Numbered from the stretch's first letter, positions 51,479-60,774 are shown. The stretch is 64,000 nucleotides of DNA from Lysinibacillus xylanilyticus (GCF_001183605.1 NZ_LFXJ01000009.1:1-64000), one strand, 5' to 3'. Notes: generated by a model not told the origin, from the sequence alone. Made by a program: numbers and translations.

Positions 51479-53707
51479 TTAATAGTAACGGCGGTCGTTG
51501 TTTTGTTCATAGGCAGCCTTCGCTAGACGAACTGTAGATACAGCCAAATCTGCATATGTCACTTTTTCAGTAGCATTGAATTTATTTTGCTGTCCATCAA
51601 TTAGCCCCATTGCACTCACTAAAGCAACATAACCTGCGTACGCTTTGTCAATTGAGCTTGCATCAGTAAAGTTTAATTTGTAAATGTCACTATGCTTAGC
51701 AACACTTTCTAAATTTAGTACACGTACTAACCATTCAGCCAGCTCTTGACGAGTCAATGTTGTATCTACTGCAAATTGATTCCCCGGTTGTAAAATACCC
51801 ATTCTTACCGCTTGTTCAACGACTTTATATAATGGATGCTTTTTGTCAATATTATTAAAGGATTGCGTATCGTTGTCTCTTCCATTCGGACCAAAATCAT
51901 ATCCGTATGATAATGATTTAACTAAGATTTTTAAAGCTTCTCCCTTTGTTACAGCTGTATCAGCATTAAAGTGTGCAGGGTCTTTAACCTCTAACACGTT
52001 TTGGCGTAGTAAATAAGTTAATTCTCCTCCAGCTGTTGGATGTGAAATGGCTGGTTTTTCTTTAGAATCATCAACTTTTTGAAGCCATTCACCAGTTGTT
52101 GCATCAATACTATTGAACAAGCTTCCATTATAAACTGGAGAGTATACTAAATCATAGTGGTGATTATCCTCACCATCCTGTTTTGCATACTGGAGCTCCA
52201 ATTTTAACCCCTCACTGATTGTTGCTTTCGCTTTATCAGCAGGAATAGCTTTGTTTACAGACGGCCAATTATCAATCTTACGATTATTAACATGTAAAGC
52301 ACTTAATTTCCCATCTGCACTGATACCAACAGAAATTTCATCCCCTAATACCGCAATGCCATTGACAATACGCGGGAAGGAGAAGTAATACTGTTTGCTG
52401 TATTTGTCATATGCAGTATCTTCTATTGGTTTTGAATAGTTATGAATATATGACGGAGCCCACTCTTTTAAATAGTCGATTGCTTTTGCTAATGCAGCAT
52501 CTTTTGAAATTGGTTTTACTTTATCATCTGTATCCTCGAAATCTCTACGAATATCCCAGTAGTCTGTAATCTCACCTGTTGCCTTGTTCACTTCAAATGA
52601 TGTGCCCGAACCTCCATTTCCATGATAATACATATAATTCACATCGTAAATTGTTTCGCCATTATCATTTTCTCTTTCACTAACTGATTCGATTTGTAGC
52701 TTTACTTTGTCTGAATTTACTTTTAAGAAAGATTTAGCTAACTCTTCAACTTCTGCTACTGTAATATCCTTCTTTCTAGGCGCAAGTGGTTGCGATGCAA
52801 GTTTTTCTACACCAGTTGCCTTTGGTACTTCAGAAGTGAAGCCATTCATTGTTTGCCACTGCCCATTTATTGCATGTACACCTTTGAAGCCTGTTGACGG
52901 CATATACACAAGCTTAGCACTAGCTTCACCTGTTTGGTAATTGTAGTCAGCCATATAACGTAAATCTACTGACAAATTTTCGCGAACTTGTGCAAGTATA
53001 TCTGACTCATTCTTTTTCTGTTCTAAGTTATCAAATGTTGCCTTACTAGTTGACTCGGTATTACGATACATATTTGTAACTTCACCATTCGCTAGAACTG
53101 CAATATTAATAGACTCATCACTAATTAGTACACCATTATATGTTGGTGAATAAGTGAATGAATACGTAATTGGTTCAGTTAATGGTCTACTAAAGCTTGA
53201 ACCAAAATCACCAAAAATACTGTCTTCACGAAGCTTGTAATTCGCAGTGTTCGGCAATTTCTTTAGGAAGTCCTGGGCAATTTTCTTTGCCTCCACCTCT
53301 GAATACTTTACTGGGTACAATGCATCCGCTATATTTGCAGGTTGGTAGTAGAAATTTTCTATTTCTAAATCTTCGCCTTTAAAAGTAAAACTACCATAAG
53401 CATCTTTTCCATTTATTGTCTTATGGAAATTTAAATCATAGCGCACTGTTTTATCATCATTATAGTAATGCCCTTGCCCCATTGAGAAATCTTTCTCTGT
53501 TACAAAATTGAACTTACCTGGGAATAGTGTATTCAATTGCTTAATAAGCATATTTTTCGTTACTTTTGTTTCTGTTGAAGCAACTTGAATTGCAACTCTC
53601 TCTTGCGGTTCTTTTACATTTGCTGAAGCTTGTGCCATTGGCGAAAGTACACCAACAGAAAAAGCAGTAGACGTTAATATGATTCCTATTTTTTTAAACT
53701 TTACCAT
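51479..53707 (-). CDS. YcdB/YcdC-repeat and SLH-domain surface protein (copy 1)
   Basis: 742 residues: signal peptide ending AQA, two YcdB/YcdC-type (PepSY-like) modules in the middle, and two or more SLH motifs at the C-terminus (HFNADTAVTKGEALKILVKS; NQFAVDTTLTRQELAEWLVR). It should be anchored to the cell wall. The role of the YcdB modules is unknown; a protease-inhibitor-like function has been suggested for PepSY domains. The tandem copy downstream is nearly the same length. Confidence 0.88.
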   Translation of the reverse strand: MVKFKKIGIILTSTAFSVGVLSPMAQASANVKEPQERVAIQVASTETKVTKNMLIKQLNTLFPGKFNFVTEKDFSMGQGHYYNDDKTVRYDLNFHKTINGKDAYGSFTFKGEDLEIENFYYQPANIADALYPVKYSEVEAKKIAQDFLKKLPNTANYKLREDSIFGDFGSSFSRPLTEPITYSFTYSPTYNGVLISDESINIAVLANGEVTNMYRNTESTSKATFDNLEQKKNESDILAQVRENLSVDLRYMADYNYQTGEASAKLVYMPSTGFKGVHAINGQWQTMNGFTSEVPKATGVEKLASQPLAPRKKDITVAEVEELAKSFLKVNSDKVKLQIESVSERENDNGETIYDVNYMYYHGNGGSGTSFEVNKATGEITDYWDIRRDFEDTDDKVKPISKDAALAKAIDYLKEWAPSYIHNYSKPIEDTAYDKYSKQYYFSFPRIVNGIAVLGDEISVGISADGKLSALHVNNRKIDNWPSVNKAIPADKAKATISEGLKLELQYAKQDGEDNHHYDLVYSPVYNGSLFNSIDATTGEWLQKVDDSKEKPAISHPTAGGELTYLLRQNVLEVKDPAHFNADTAVTKGEALKILVKSLSYGYDFGPNGRDNDTQSFNNIDKKHPLYKVVEQAVRMGILQPGNQFAVDTTLTRQELAEWLVRVLNLESVAKHSDIYKLNFTDASSIDKAYAGYVALVSAMGLIDGQQNKFNATEKVTYADLAVSTVRLAKAAYEQNNDRRYY

Positions 53708-53843
53708 AATATACCTCCTAGATTATCATTTACCATTATTATAGTATAGATTTCCAGAAATAGAAATGATGTTTTCGGATTATTTATTTTTATTAGAAAA
53801 TAGAATGGACATAGAGCTATTTTATCTCTTCATTTAAAGAAGT

Positions 53844-53882
53844 TAAAAAGGGCATCCCCTAAAATCAGGAGATGCCCTTTCA
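53844..53882 (-). terminator. Terminator of the second YcdB/SLH gene
   Basis: AAAGGGCATCTCCTGATTTT and AGGGGATGCCCTTT pair, followed by TTAAC on the minus strand. Duplicated along with the gene. Confidence 0.75.
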
Positions 53883-53900
53883 TGTATAAATTATCGTTTA

Positions 53901-56126
53901 CTAATAGTAACGGCGGCCACTGTTTTCCTCATTAATAGCCTTTGCTAGACGAACTGTAGATATAGCCAAATCTGCATAAGTCACTTTCTCTGTAGGATTG
54001 AATTTTTTATTTTGCTGTGCATCAATTAGTCCCATTGCACTTGCTAAAGCAATATAACCTGCGTACGCTTTGTCAATTGAGCTTGCATCGGCAAAGTTTA
54101 ATTTGTAAATGTCACTATGCTTAGCAGCACTTTCTAAATTTAGAACACGTACTAACCATTCTGCCAGCTCTTGACGAGTCAATGTTGTATCTACTGCGAA
54201 TTGATTCGCCGGTTGTAAAATACCCATTCTTACGGCTTGTTCAACGGTTCCATATAATGGATGATTTTTGTCAATATTATTAAAGGATTGCGTATCGTCA
54301 TCTCTTCCATACGGACCGTAATCATATCCGTATGTTAAGGATTTAACTAAAATTTTCAAAGCTTCTCCTTTTGTTACAGCTGTATCAGCATTAAAGTGTG
54401 CTGGGTCTTTAACCTCTAACACGTTTTGGCGTAGTAAATAAGTTAATTCTCCTCCAGCTGTTGGATGTGAAATGGCTGGTTTTTCTTTAGAATCATCAAC
54501 TTTTTGAAGCCATTCACCAGTTGTTGCATCAATACTATTGAACAAGCTTCCATTATAAACTGGAGAGTATACTAAATCATAGTGGTGATTATCCTCACCA
54601 TCCTGTTTTGCATACTGGAGCTCCAATTTTAGCCCCTTACTGAACGTTGCTTTTGCTTTATCAGCAGGAACAGCTTTGTTTACAGACGGCCAATTATCAA
54701 CTTTTCGATTACTAACATTTAATGCACTTAATTTCCCATCTGCACTAATACCAACAGAAATTTCATCCCCTACTACGGCAATGCCATTGACAATACGTGG
54801 GAAGGAGAAGTAATACTGTTTTTCTTGTTTGTCATATACTGTATCTTCTATTGGCTTTGAATAGTTATGAATATATGACGGAGCCCACTCTTTTAAGTAG
54901 TCGATCGCTTTTGCTAACGCTGCATCTTTTGAAATTGGTTCTACTTTATTATCTTTCTCATTGAACTCTCTACGTACATCCCAGTAGTTGATAACCTCAC
55001 CTGTTGCCTTATTCACTTCAAATGACGAACCATAACCATGGTTTCCAGATTGATACATATAATTCACTGAATAAATTGTCTCACCATTTTCGTTTTCTCT
55101 TTCATCAACCGATTCAAGTTGTAGCTTTACTTTGTCAGAATCAACTTTTAAAAATGACTTAGCTAACTCTTCAACTTCTGCTAATGTAATACCTTTTTTT
55201 CTAGGTTCTAGTGGCTGCGATGCTAGTTTTTCTACACTTTTTGTCTTTGGTACTTCAGAAGTGAAACCCTTCATTGTTTGCCACTGCCCATTTATTGCAT
55301 GCACACCATTAAAGCTTGTTGGCGGCATATACACAAGCTTGGCAATAGATTCACCTGTTTGGTAGTTATAGTCAATCATATAACGTAAATCTATTGATAA
55401 ATTTTCGCGAACTTGTGCAAGTATGTCTGACTCATTCTTTTTCTGATCTAAGTTATCAAATGTAGCCTTACTCGTTGACTCAGTATTACGATACATACTT
55501 GTAACTTCACCATTTGCTAGAACTGTAATATCGATAAACTGATTACTAAGTGGTACACCATTGTGTGTAGGTGAATAAGAGAATGAATACGTAATTGGCT
55601 CAGATAAAGGTCTATTAAAATTAAAATCACCATATACATTGTCTTCACGAAGTTTGTAATTCGCAGTGTTCGGCAATTTCTTTAGGAAGTCTTGGGCAAT
55701 TTTTTTTGCATCACCCTCTGAATACTTCACTGGGTACAATGCATCCGCTATATTTGCAGGTTGGTAGTAGAAATTTTCTAATTCTAAATCTTCGCCTTTA
55801 AAAGTAAAACCACCATATACATCTTTACCATTGATTACCTTGTGGAAACTTAAATCATAGCGCACCGTTTTATCATCATTAAAGTAATGCCCTTGCCCCA
55901 TTGAGAAATCTTTCTCTGTTACAAAATTGAACTTGCCTGGGAATAGTGTATTCAATTGCTTAATAAGCATATTTTTCGTTACTTTTGTTTCTGTTGAAGC
56001 AATTTGAATTGCAACTCTCTCTTGCGGTTCTTTTACATTTGCTGAAGCTTGTGCCATTGGCGAAAGTACACTAACAGAAAATGCAGTAGACGTTAATATA
56101 ATACCTAACTTTTTAAGATTTACCAA
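53901..56126 (-). CDS. YcdB/YcdC-repeat and SLH-domain surface protein (copy 2)
   Basis: 741 residues, same layout as copy 1 and mostly identical to it over the whole length. The stretch from KLELQYAKQDGEDNHHYDL to the first SLH motif is the same in both proteins. Differences cluster in the N-terminal half and at the extreme C-terminus. Each copy has its own ribosome binding site and terminator, so this is a tandem duplication of a whole transcription unit. Confidence 0.88.
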   Translation of the reverse strand: MVNLKKLGIILTSTAFSVSVLSPMAQASANVKEPQERVAIQIASTETKVTKNMLIKQLNTLFPGKFNFVTEKDFSMGQGHYFNDDKTVRYDLSFHKVINGKDVYGGFTFKGEDLELENFYYQPANIADALYPVKYSEGDAKKIAQDFLKKLPNTANYKLREDNVYGDFNFNRPLSEPITYSFSYSPTHNGVPLSNQFIDITVLANGEVTSMYRNTESTSKATFDNLDQKKNESDILAQVRENLSIDLRYMIDYNYQTGESIAKLVYMPPTSFNGVHAINGQWQTMKGFTSEVPKTKSVEKLASQPLEPRKKGITLAEVEELAKSFLKVDSDKVKLQLESVDERENENGETIYSVNYMYQSGNHGYGSSFEVNKATGEVINYWDVRREFNEKDNKVEPISKDAALAKAIDYLKEWAPSYIHNYSKPIEDTVYDKQEKQYYFSFPRIVNGIAVVGDEISVGISADGKLSALNVSNRKVDNWPSVNKAVPADKAKATFSKGLKLELQYAKQDGEDNHHYDLVYSPVYNGSLFNSIDATTGEWLQKVDDSKEKPAISHPTAGGELTYLLRQNVLEVKDPAHFNADTAVTKGEALKILVKSLTYGYDYGPYGRDDDTQSFNNIDKNHPLYGTVEQAVRMGILQPANQFAVDTTLTRQELAEWLVRVLNLESAAKHSDIYKLNFADASSIDKAYAGYIALASAMGLIDAQQNKKFNPTEKVTYADLAISTVRLAKAINEENSGRRYY

Positions 56127-56239
56127 AAAACCCCTCCTATATTATCATTTACCATAATTATAATATACATTTCCATAAATGGAAATTATGTTCTCGAGTT
56201 ATTTATGTTTATTAGAAATAGAATGAACATAGAGCTATT

Positions 56240-56277
56240 AAATGTTTCGATGCGAAAGCAAAACGTCAGCTACGCCA
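56240..56277 (+). repeat. REP-like unit (single copy)
   Basis: AATGTTTCGATGCGAAAGCA and AAACGTCAGCTACGCC are a diverged copy of the 36-bp unit arrayed at 60523-60774. Confidence 0.5.
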
Positions 56278-56305
56278 AGGCGAAATTGATTGCTCCCTAA
56301 ATTTC

Positions 56306-57595
56306 TTATTTCTTTACTACATCAAAGTTTGACCCGATTAATAACCAATTTTGAGGGAATGGTAGACCCAACTTCCAATAGCCTACTCCTCGAAGTTTAT
56401 ACCGTTTGATTAAATTAAACTTCGCTTGAATGGATCTTGCATCCTCGAACCACACCACATGTGCTTTACCTTGCTCATCATAGTATTCAAAGAACGGTGC
56501 TTGAGATCTCAAATCAAACTGGATAGCAGCATTATATTTCTTAGCAATCTCGATTGCTCTTTGTGGACTAACCGCTTCTGCATTAGGCCCACCCTGTACA
56601 AAAGGCAATGTCCAGTCATACCCATATAAATTCTGTCCAAGTATAATTTTATTCCGAGGTATCTCACTGACTGCATATTTAACAACCGCTTCTACCTCTG
56701 GGAGTGGCGATACTGCCATAGGTGGCCCTGCAGAATAACCCCATTCATAAGTCATTAACATGACAAAATCCACTATTTCTCCATGTGCTTTATAATCATG
56801 CCCCTCCGTCCAGGGACCTCGCTCACTAGCACTTGTTTTTGGAGCTAGCGCTGTCGATACGGTATATCCCTGTGGATGGAATCGGCTCACCGCTCTCCTT
56901 AAAAAGTTGTTATACGCTTCTCGTTGATCGCCTGGCAAATTCTCAAAATCAAAATGAATATCTTTAACAGTTCCTAAACGCTTTGCCTCTTCAAGAATAT
57001 TATTGAAGAGCAAATCCTGTACGGCCGTACTTTGAAAAATATCTCTCGCTAAATCACCGCTAAAACTAAAATTCTCCAAATTTGAGACAACCATTGCTAG
57101 AGAAGCACCTGTATCATTTGCAATTTGCGCCACACCTTGACTCGGAGGTACCTTAAGCGTCCCATCTCGTCTTGCCTCATAGCTAAATAGAGCAAGATAA
57201 GTTAAAAATGGACCAGCTTCTCTTGCTTGACTCAGTAATGCCTCACTAACGAATGTCCCTTTCGGCTCTAAATATGCCAATGTTTCAGCTCTTGTTTTTG
57301 GTTGAGGTGGAATATAAAGTCGCATACCTATCGATAAAGGTTGACTCGGACTAATATTGTTCACTTGTGCAAGCGTTAAATAATTTATGCCAAAGCGTTG
57401 ACCGATTGAATATAGACTATCTCCTGACTGCACATAATAGAAATTTCCGACAATCGGTATTACAAGAGCTTGCCCTATAACTAATCGATTTGGTTCAGGA
57501 ATTTGATTGGCATCTACAATACTTTGAACTGTTGTCCCGTATGACTGCGCAATACCCCATAAGGACTCTCCTGCCCGAACAACATGTATTTGAAT
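56306..57595 (-). CDS. LysM-GH18 spore hydrolase (YaaH-like)
   Basis: Two N-terminal LysM modules (VVRAGESLWGIAQSYGTTVQ and YVQSGDSLYSIGQRFGINYL) and a glycoside hydrolase 18 barrel with the catalytic motif DIHFDFENLPG (variant of DxxDxDxE). This is the layout of YaaH/SleL, N-acetylglucosaminidases of the spore cortex. The only good ribosome binding site, AAGGAGG, is seven bases before an ATT codon. Starting there gives 429 residues beginning MQIHVVRAGESLWG, close to YaaH (427). A longer frame reaches an ATG at 57706 but runs through non-homologous sequence. Confidence 0.85.
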   Translation of the reverse strand: MQIHVVRAGESLWGIAQSYGTTVQSIVDANQIPEPNRLVIGQALVIPIVGNFYYVQSGDSLYSIGQRFGINYLTLAQVNNISPSQPLSIGMRLYIPPQPKTRAETLAYLEPKGTFVSEALLSQAREAGPFLTYLALFSYEARRDGTLKVPPSQGVAQIANDTGASLAMVVSNLENFSFSGDLARDIFQSTAVQDLLFNNILEEAKRLGTVKDIHFDFENLPGDQREAYNNFLRRAVSRFHPQGYTVSTALAPKTSASERGPWTEGHDYKAHGEIVDFVMLMTYEWGYSAGPPMAVSPLPEVEAVVKYAVSEIPRNKIILGQNLYGYDWTLPFVQGGPNAEAVSPQRAIEIAKKYNAAIQFDLRSQAPFFEYYDEQGKAHVVWFEDARSIQAKFNLIKRYKLRGVGYWKLGLPFPQNWLLIGSNFDVVKK

Positions 57596-57767
57596 GTCAG
57601 TGCCTCCTTCTAGCTTGATAAAATCACACCTATAAAGCTTATGAACTCGGAAAGAAAAAAATGTCATTGCTCCGTAAGAACAAATTCCCTGAACAAAAAA
57701 ATCCATCGCTTTCTAGCGAATGGACCTTTTTTCTGCGAGCAAGCGTCGAGCTTCTACCATATTTGTT

Positions 57768-57838
57768 ATTGCTGCCGCTTCGCTTTCGCGCAATAAACAT
57801 CTGCCGCTGCCGCTTCGCTTTCGCGCAATAAACATCTG
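57768..57838 (-). repeat. REP-like units, two tandem copies
   Basis: On the minus strand ATGTTTATTGCGCGAAAGCG followed by AAGCGGCAGC occurs twice. It is related to the 36-bp units at 60523-60774 but points the opposite way, so related repeats bracket the ATPase/TOPRIM genes as inverted flanks. Confidence 0.6.
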
Positions 57839-57896
57839 CTGCTTCGACTCCGCCAGGAAAGCTCCCAGTCGGAATTGAAATCAACCCTCTCGTTTT
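57838..57896. repeat. Dispersed repeat fragment, GGCGACTCC family
   Basis: CTTCGACTCCGCCAGGAAAG and AGTCGGAATTGAAATCAACC match the right half of the 15252 copy. Confidence 0.5.
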
Positions 57897-57920
57897 AATG
57901 AAAACTAATAACCCGTCGGA

Positions 57921-58376
57921 AATAAAGAACCCCCACTGATTAAAGTTTCACTTTATCCCGCTTTAACGGGCAGTAATTTATCTGTACTAAAAGCAAAGAA
58001 ACTAGGTGAAAGTTAACTGCCCGTAAAAGCCCGATTGGTGAAGACTAATAATCAGCGGGGAATAAAGAACCCCCACTGATTAAAGTTTCACTTTATCCCG
58101 CTTTAACGGGCAGTAATTTATCTGTACTAATCGCAAAGAAACTAGGTGAAAGTTAACTGCCCGTAAAAGCCCGATTGGTGAAGACTAATAATCAGCGGGG
58201 AATAAAGAACCCCCACTGATTAAAGTTTCACTTTATCCCGCTTTAACGGGCAGTAATTTATCTGTACTAATCGCAAAGAAACTAGGTGAAAGTTAACTGC
58301 CCGTAAAAGCCCGATTGGTGAAGACTAATAATCAGTGGGGAATAAAGAACCCCCACTGATTAAAGTTTCACTTTAT
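57921..58376. repeat. 140-bp tandem repeat array with internal dyads
   Basis: Unit starts AATAAAGAACCCCCACTGAT at 57921, 58061, 58201 and 58341: three full units and a 36-base partial. The units differ at only a few positions. Each contains the inverted pair CTTTAACGGGCAGT/ACTGCCCGTAAAAG, and the joints form CAGTGGGG/CCCCACTG stems. The last partial unit ends in the stop codon of the TOPRIM gene. No ribosome binding site or gene is visible within it. Confidence 0.9.
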
Positions 58377-59104
58377 TGTACATCTGATTTAATCATTTCA
58401 AATAATAGTGGCACATTCGTTCCGCGCTGTAACGAATTACAGCCCTCCATTAAAAATGACCAGCTCATTTTCATTTTTTCTTTATACGGAAGCTCTGAAT
58501 TAACTGGAAGATACTCTTTTAAATATTCATCTATGGAACTCGATAAACTTTCCATAAATTCATCAGCCTTTTGCACCTTTTCCGTTGCTACTTCATTACG
58601 CTCATCCCATAGTACATGCTCTAAGTTTGTAGAAAAATAGAATAGCTGATACGGTATTCTTAATCGATGAATGCTAAAATGATCATTTGCCATAAGGATT
58701 TTAGCATTATTCGCCTTCATTTCATTTCGTTGTTCGATTTGCTCCTTACGCTTCTCAGATTTCACCAATATCGCATCTTCTGTATAGAATAAATTTTGCC
58801 CGATATCTTCCTTCACCTTGACAAATTCAGGGGCAATAAAACAACCGTCAGCATCAGTAATATGAACAACAGCGGTTAAATCTTTCGCTAAAAACTTATA
58901 CTTCTCCAAATAGTTCTGAATCACTCGAGTAACACTATTTTTTATATTAGGTATCCGTTTATTTGCATCCCATTTGGTTAAAATGTCCTCCCGTTGTACA
59001 TCGAATCGTATCGTTGAATTTGCAAAATGTTCATCTAGAAAATCCTCTAAAACAATTTGCTCCGTCTGTCCCTCTACAATGATTAAAAGAACTTTTTTAG
59101 TCAC
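58373..59104 (-). CDS. TOPRIM-like protein, partner of the ABC-type ATPase
   Basis: About 243 residues from GTG, which overlaps the ATPase stop by eight bases (GTGACTAA). The start VLLIIVEGQTEQIVLEDFLD has the conserved TOPRIM glutamate and VVHITDADGCFIAPEF supplies the DxD pair. The rest is helical, charged and not recognised. Similar ATPase plus TOPRIM pairs include OLD-type systems, RloAB and PARIS (AriAB), in which TOPRIM partners cut DNA or tRNA. A nuclease role is inferred. A longer frame from 59218 overlaps the ATPase deeply and is unlikely. Confidence 0.72.
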   Translation of the reverse strand: MTKKVLLIIVEGQTEQIVLEDFLDEHFANSTIRFDVQREDILTKWDANKRIPNIKNSVTRVIQNYLEKYKFLAKDLTAVVHITDADGCFIAPEFVKVKEDIGQNLFYTEDAILVKSEKRKEQIEQRNEMKANNAKILMANDHFSIHRLRIPYQLFYFSTNLEHVLWDERNEVATEKVQKADEFMESLSSSIDEYLKEYLPVNSELPYKEKMKMSWSFLMEGCNSLQRGTNVPLLFEMIKSDVQ

Positions 59105-60434
59105 GCTGTACACCCGCTTTTCTAAAGGCACGCTTAATTTTAAATGTCTTCGTTTCCTTATATACATCTTCATCCTGTCCGCCCAACTGAATTGCACGTA
59201 AATAAACATCTCGAGCATTATTTACCTCTTTAATACCCTTTAGCTGTATATAACGACGATCCTCATTCGTTGTCGTGAACCATAAGTTTTTAATAGCTAG
59301 CACCTCTAACACACGTAAATTATGAGACGTAAAAATAAGCTGACCTTTTCCGCCCTCATCAATCACTGTTAACAACTCGCCTAACAAATATTCAAAAACA
59401 CCAGAATCTAATTCATCAATCACTACACAAGCATTTGGGTTATTATAAACTGCAATGAGTACACTGAGTACAGAAATAATTTTCAAAATTCCCTCTGACT
59501 CTGTCCGTAGTGGTAATTCGCGTTCCCCTCGCTGCGATAAAAATTCAAAACGGATTCCTTTTTCCCCGTTATCCATAGTTTGTTTTGTAAGCACATTAAT
59601 CTTTATAGACAGACCAGGAATAATCGCTGATAATACTTGATTACTTTGCTCTATTACTTCACATAACACGTAAAATGCATCCTCTGGCAATAACGCTGGC
59701 CCCTTCAAATTATAAGGGATAGAACCACGAGTTTTTTCAAGATGAATACTAAAGGGCATACTGCGCTCTTCATATAACGGTGCGATATTTTGATTATTAA
59801 CGACATGTAAATCCCGATTAAAATCTATTGCTAAATTATGAAGCAATTGCATTTCTAGCTCTGACAACCTGTCCTGTAATAATGGCTTTAAATCTTTGTG
59901 AAAGATAAAGGACATATATTGTTTTTTAGCTAATTGATGAGTGACTAGTAATTGGATACGCGTTTTTTCATTCATATCAGAAAGATTTGCTTTACGTAGT
60001 TGTATGTCTTCCACTGTAACATTAATTAGAATCTTTGAACGCTTCCCTTTCTCGTTTTCTCTGTAAGCTAAACGTTCAACCGTTGTGTACAGTCTGTTTT
60101 CATCTTCTTGTAACTCTACATAATAATTGAGAAAAAATGTGCCAAATTGATTTTCTACTAGAAACTCGAACTCAATACTTGCCATATCCTCCCCTGCCAT
60201 AATTAATTTCTTTTCCTGAGATGGTAATTTAATTTCAGCAATCCAGCCGGAGATAAGTGCCTTTAACAAGCCAAATGCATCAACAATAGTTGTTTTCCCA
60301 GAACCGTTTTGTCCATATAAACCTACAACATCGGGCTTAAAAAACGTCTCAAAATTTACCGCTAAAATAATTTCACCATGACGTACATTTCGTAAATTTT
60401 GTACCTTTATTTTCTTTATTTTTATAATGGTCAT
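59097..60434 (-). CDS. ABC/SMC-type AAA ATPase (RloA/AriA/OLD-like)
   Basis: 445 residues. Walker A GLYGQNGSGKTTIVDAF near residue 40, a long helical insertion (about 100-300), signature-like RTESEGILKIISVLS, Walker B ACVVIDELDSG, and the H-loop segment LIFTSHNLRVLEV. No membrane or known DNA-binding domain. Together with the overlapping TOPRIM gene it forms a two-gene cassette, ATPase first. Such cassettes in bacilli are commonly anti-phage systems. Repeats on both sides and no housekeeping neighbour support an accessory origin. Confidence 0.82.
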   Translation of the reverse strand: MTIIKIKKIKVQNLRNVRHGEIILAVNFETFFKPDVVGLYGQNGSGKTTIVDAFGLLKALISGWIAEIKLPSQEKKLIMAGEDMASIEFEFLVENQFGTFFLNYYVELQEDENRLYTTVERLAYRENEKGKRSKILINVTVEDIQLRKANLSDMNEKTRIQLLVTHQLAKKQYMSFIFHKDLKPLLQDRLSELEMQLLHNLAIDFNRDLHVVNNQNIAPLYEERSMPFSIHLEKTRGSIPYNLKGPALLPEDAFYVLCEVIEQSNQVLSAIIPGLSIKINVLTKQTMDNGEKGIRFEFLSQRGERELPLRTESEGILKIISVLSVLIAVYNNPNACVVIDELDSGVFEYLLGELLTVIDEGGKGQLIFTSHNLRVLEVLAIKNLWFTTTNEDRRYIQLKGIKEVNNARDVYLRAIQLGGQDEDVYKETKTFKIKRAFRKAGVQRD

Positions 60435-60522
60435 TTATTTAAACATCCTTTAATGATATTTCTTTCTATTATAATTAAATTTGATATATTTTATAACATT
60501 TTCCGTTTTAATCTCTTTTAGC

Positions 60523-60774
60523 AATTATTTTCTGTAGCGAAAGCAGAGCGTCAGCTACAAAATGTTTTCTGCGCGAAAGCAGAGCGTCAGCTACAAAATG
60601 TTTTCTGCGCGAAAGCAGAGCGTCAGCTACAAAATGTTTTCTGCGCGAAAGCAGAGCGTCAGCTACAAAATGTTTTCTGCGCGAAAGCAGAGCGTCAGCT
60701 ACAAAATGTTTTCTGCGCGAAAGCAGAGCGTCAGCTACAAAATGTTTTCTGCGCGAAAGCGAAGCGACAGCGGC
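60523..60774 (+). repeat. 36-bp tandem array (REP-like)
   Basis: Unit AAAATGTTTTCTGCGCGAAA followed by GCAGAGCGTCAGCTAC begins at 60559, 60595, 60631, 60667 and 60703 in five identical copies, with degenerate copies at both ends. Each unit contains TCTGC-GCGAAA-GCAGA, a small hairpin. As 36 is a multiple of three, one frame stays open (MFSARKQSVSYK repeated), but there is no ribosome binding site and I do not call a gene. The array lies just upstream of the ATPase gene. Confidence 0.9.

Noticed and set aside
57639-57884. 81-residue frame upstream of the LysM-GH18 gene on the minus strand
   Set aside because: It is built largely from REP-like repeat sequence and reads MFIARKRSGS twice; no ribosome binding site.
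57921-58376. Retron or guide-RNA locus beside the ATPase/TOPRIM genes
   Set aside because: No reverse transcriptase is present and the units are direct tandem repeats rather than an msr-msd arrangement. I keep it only as a repeat array.
60523-60774. CRISPR array
   Set aside because: The copies are contiguous and identical, with no unique spacers, and there are no cas genes.
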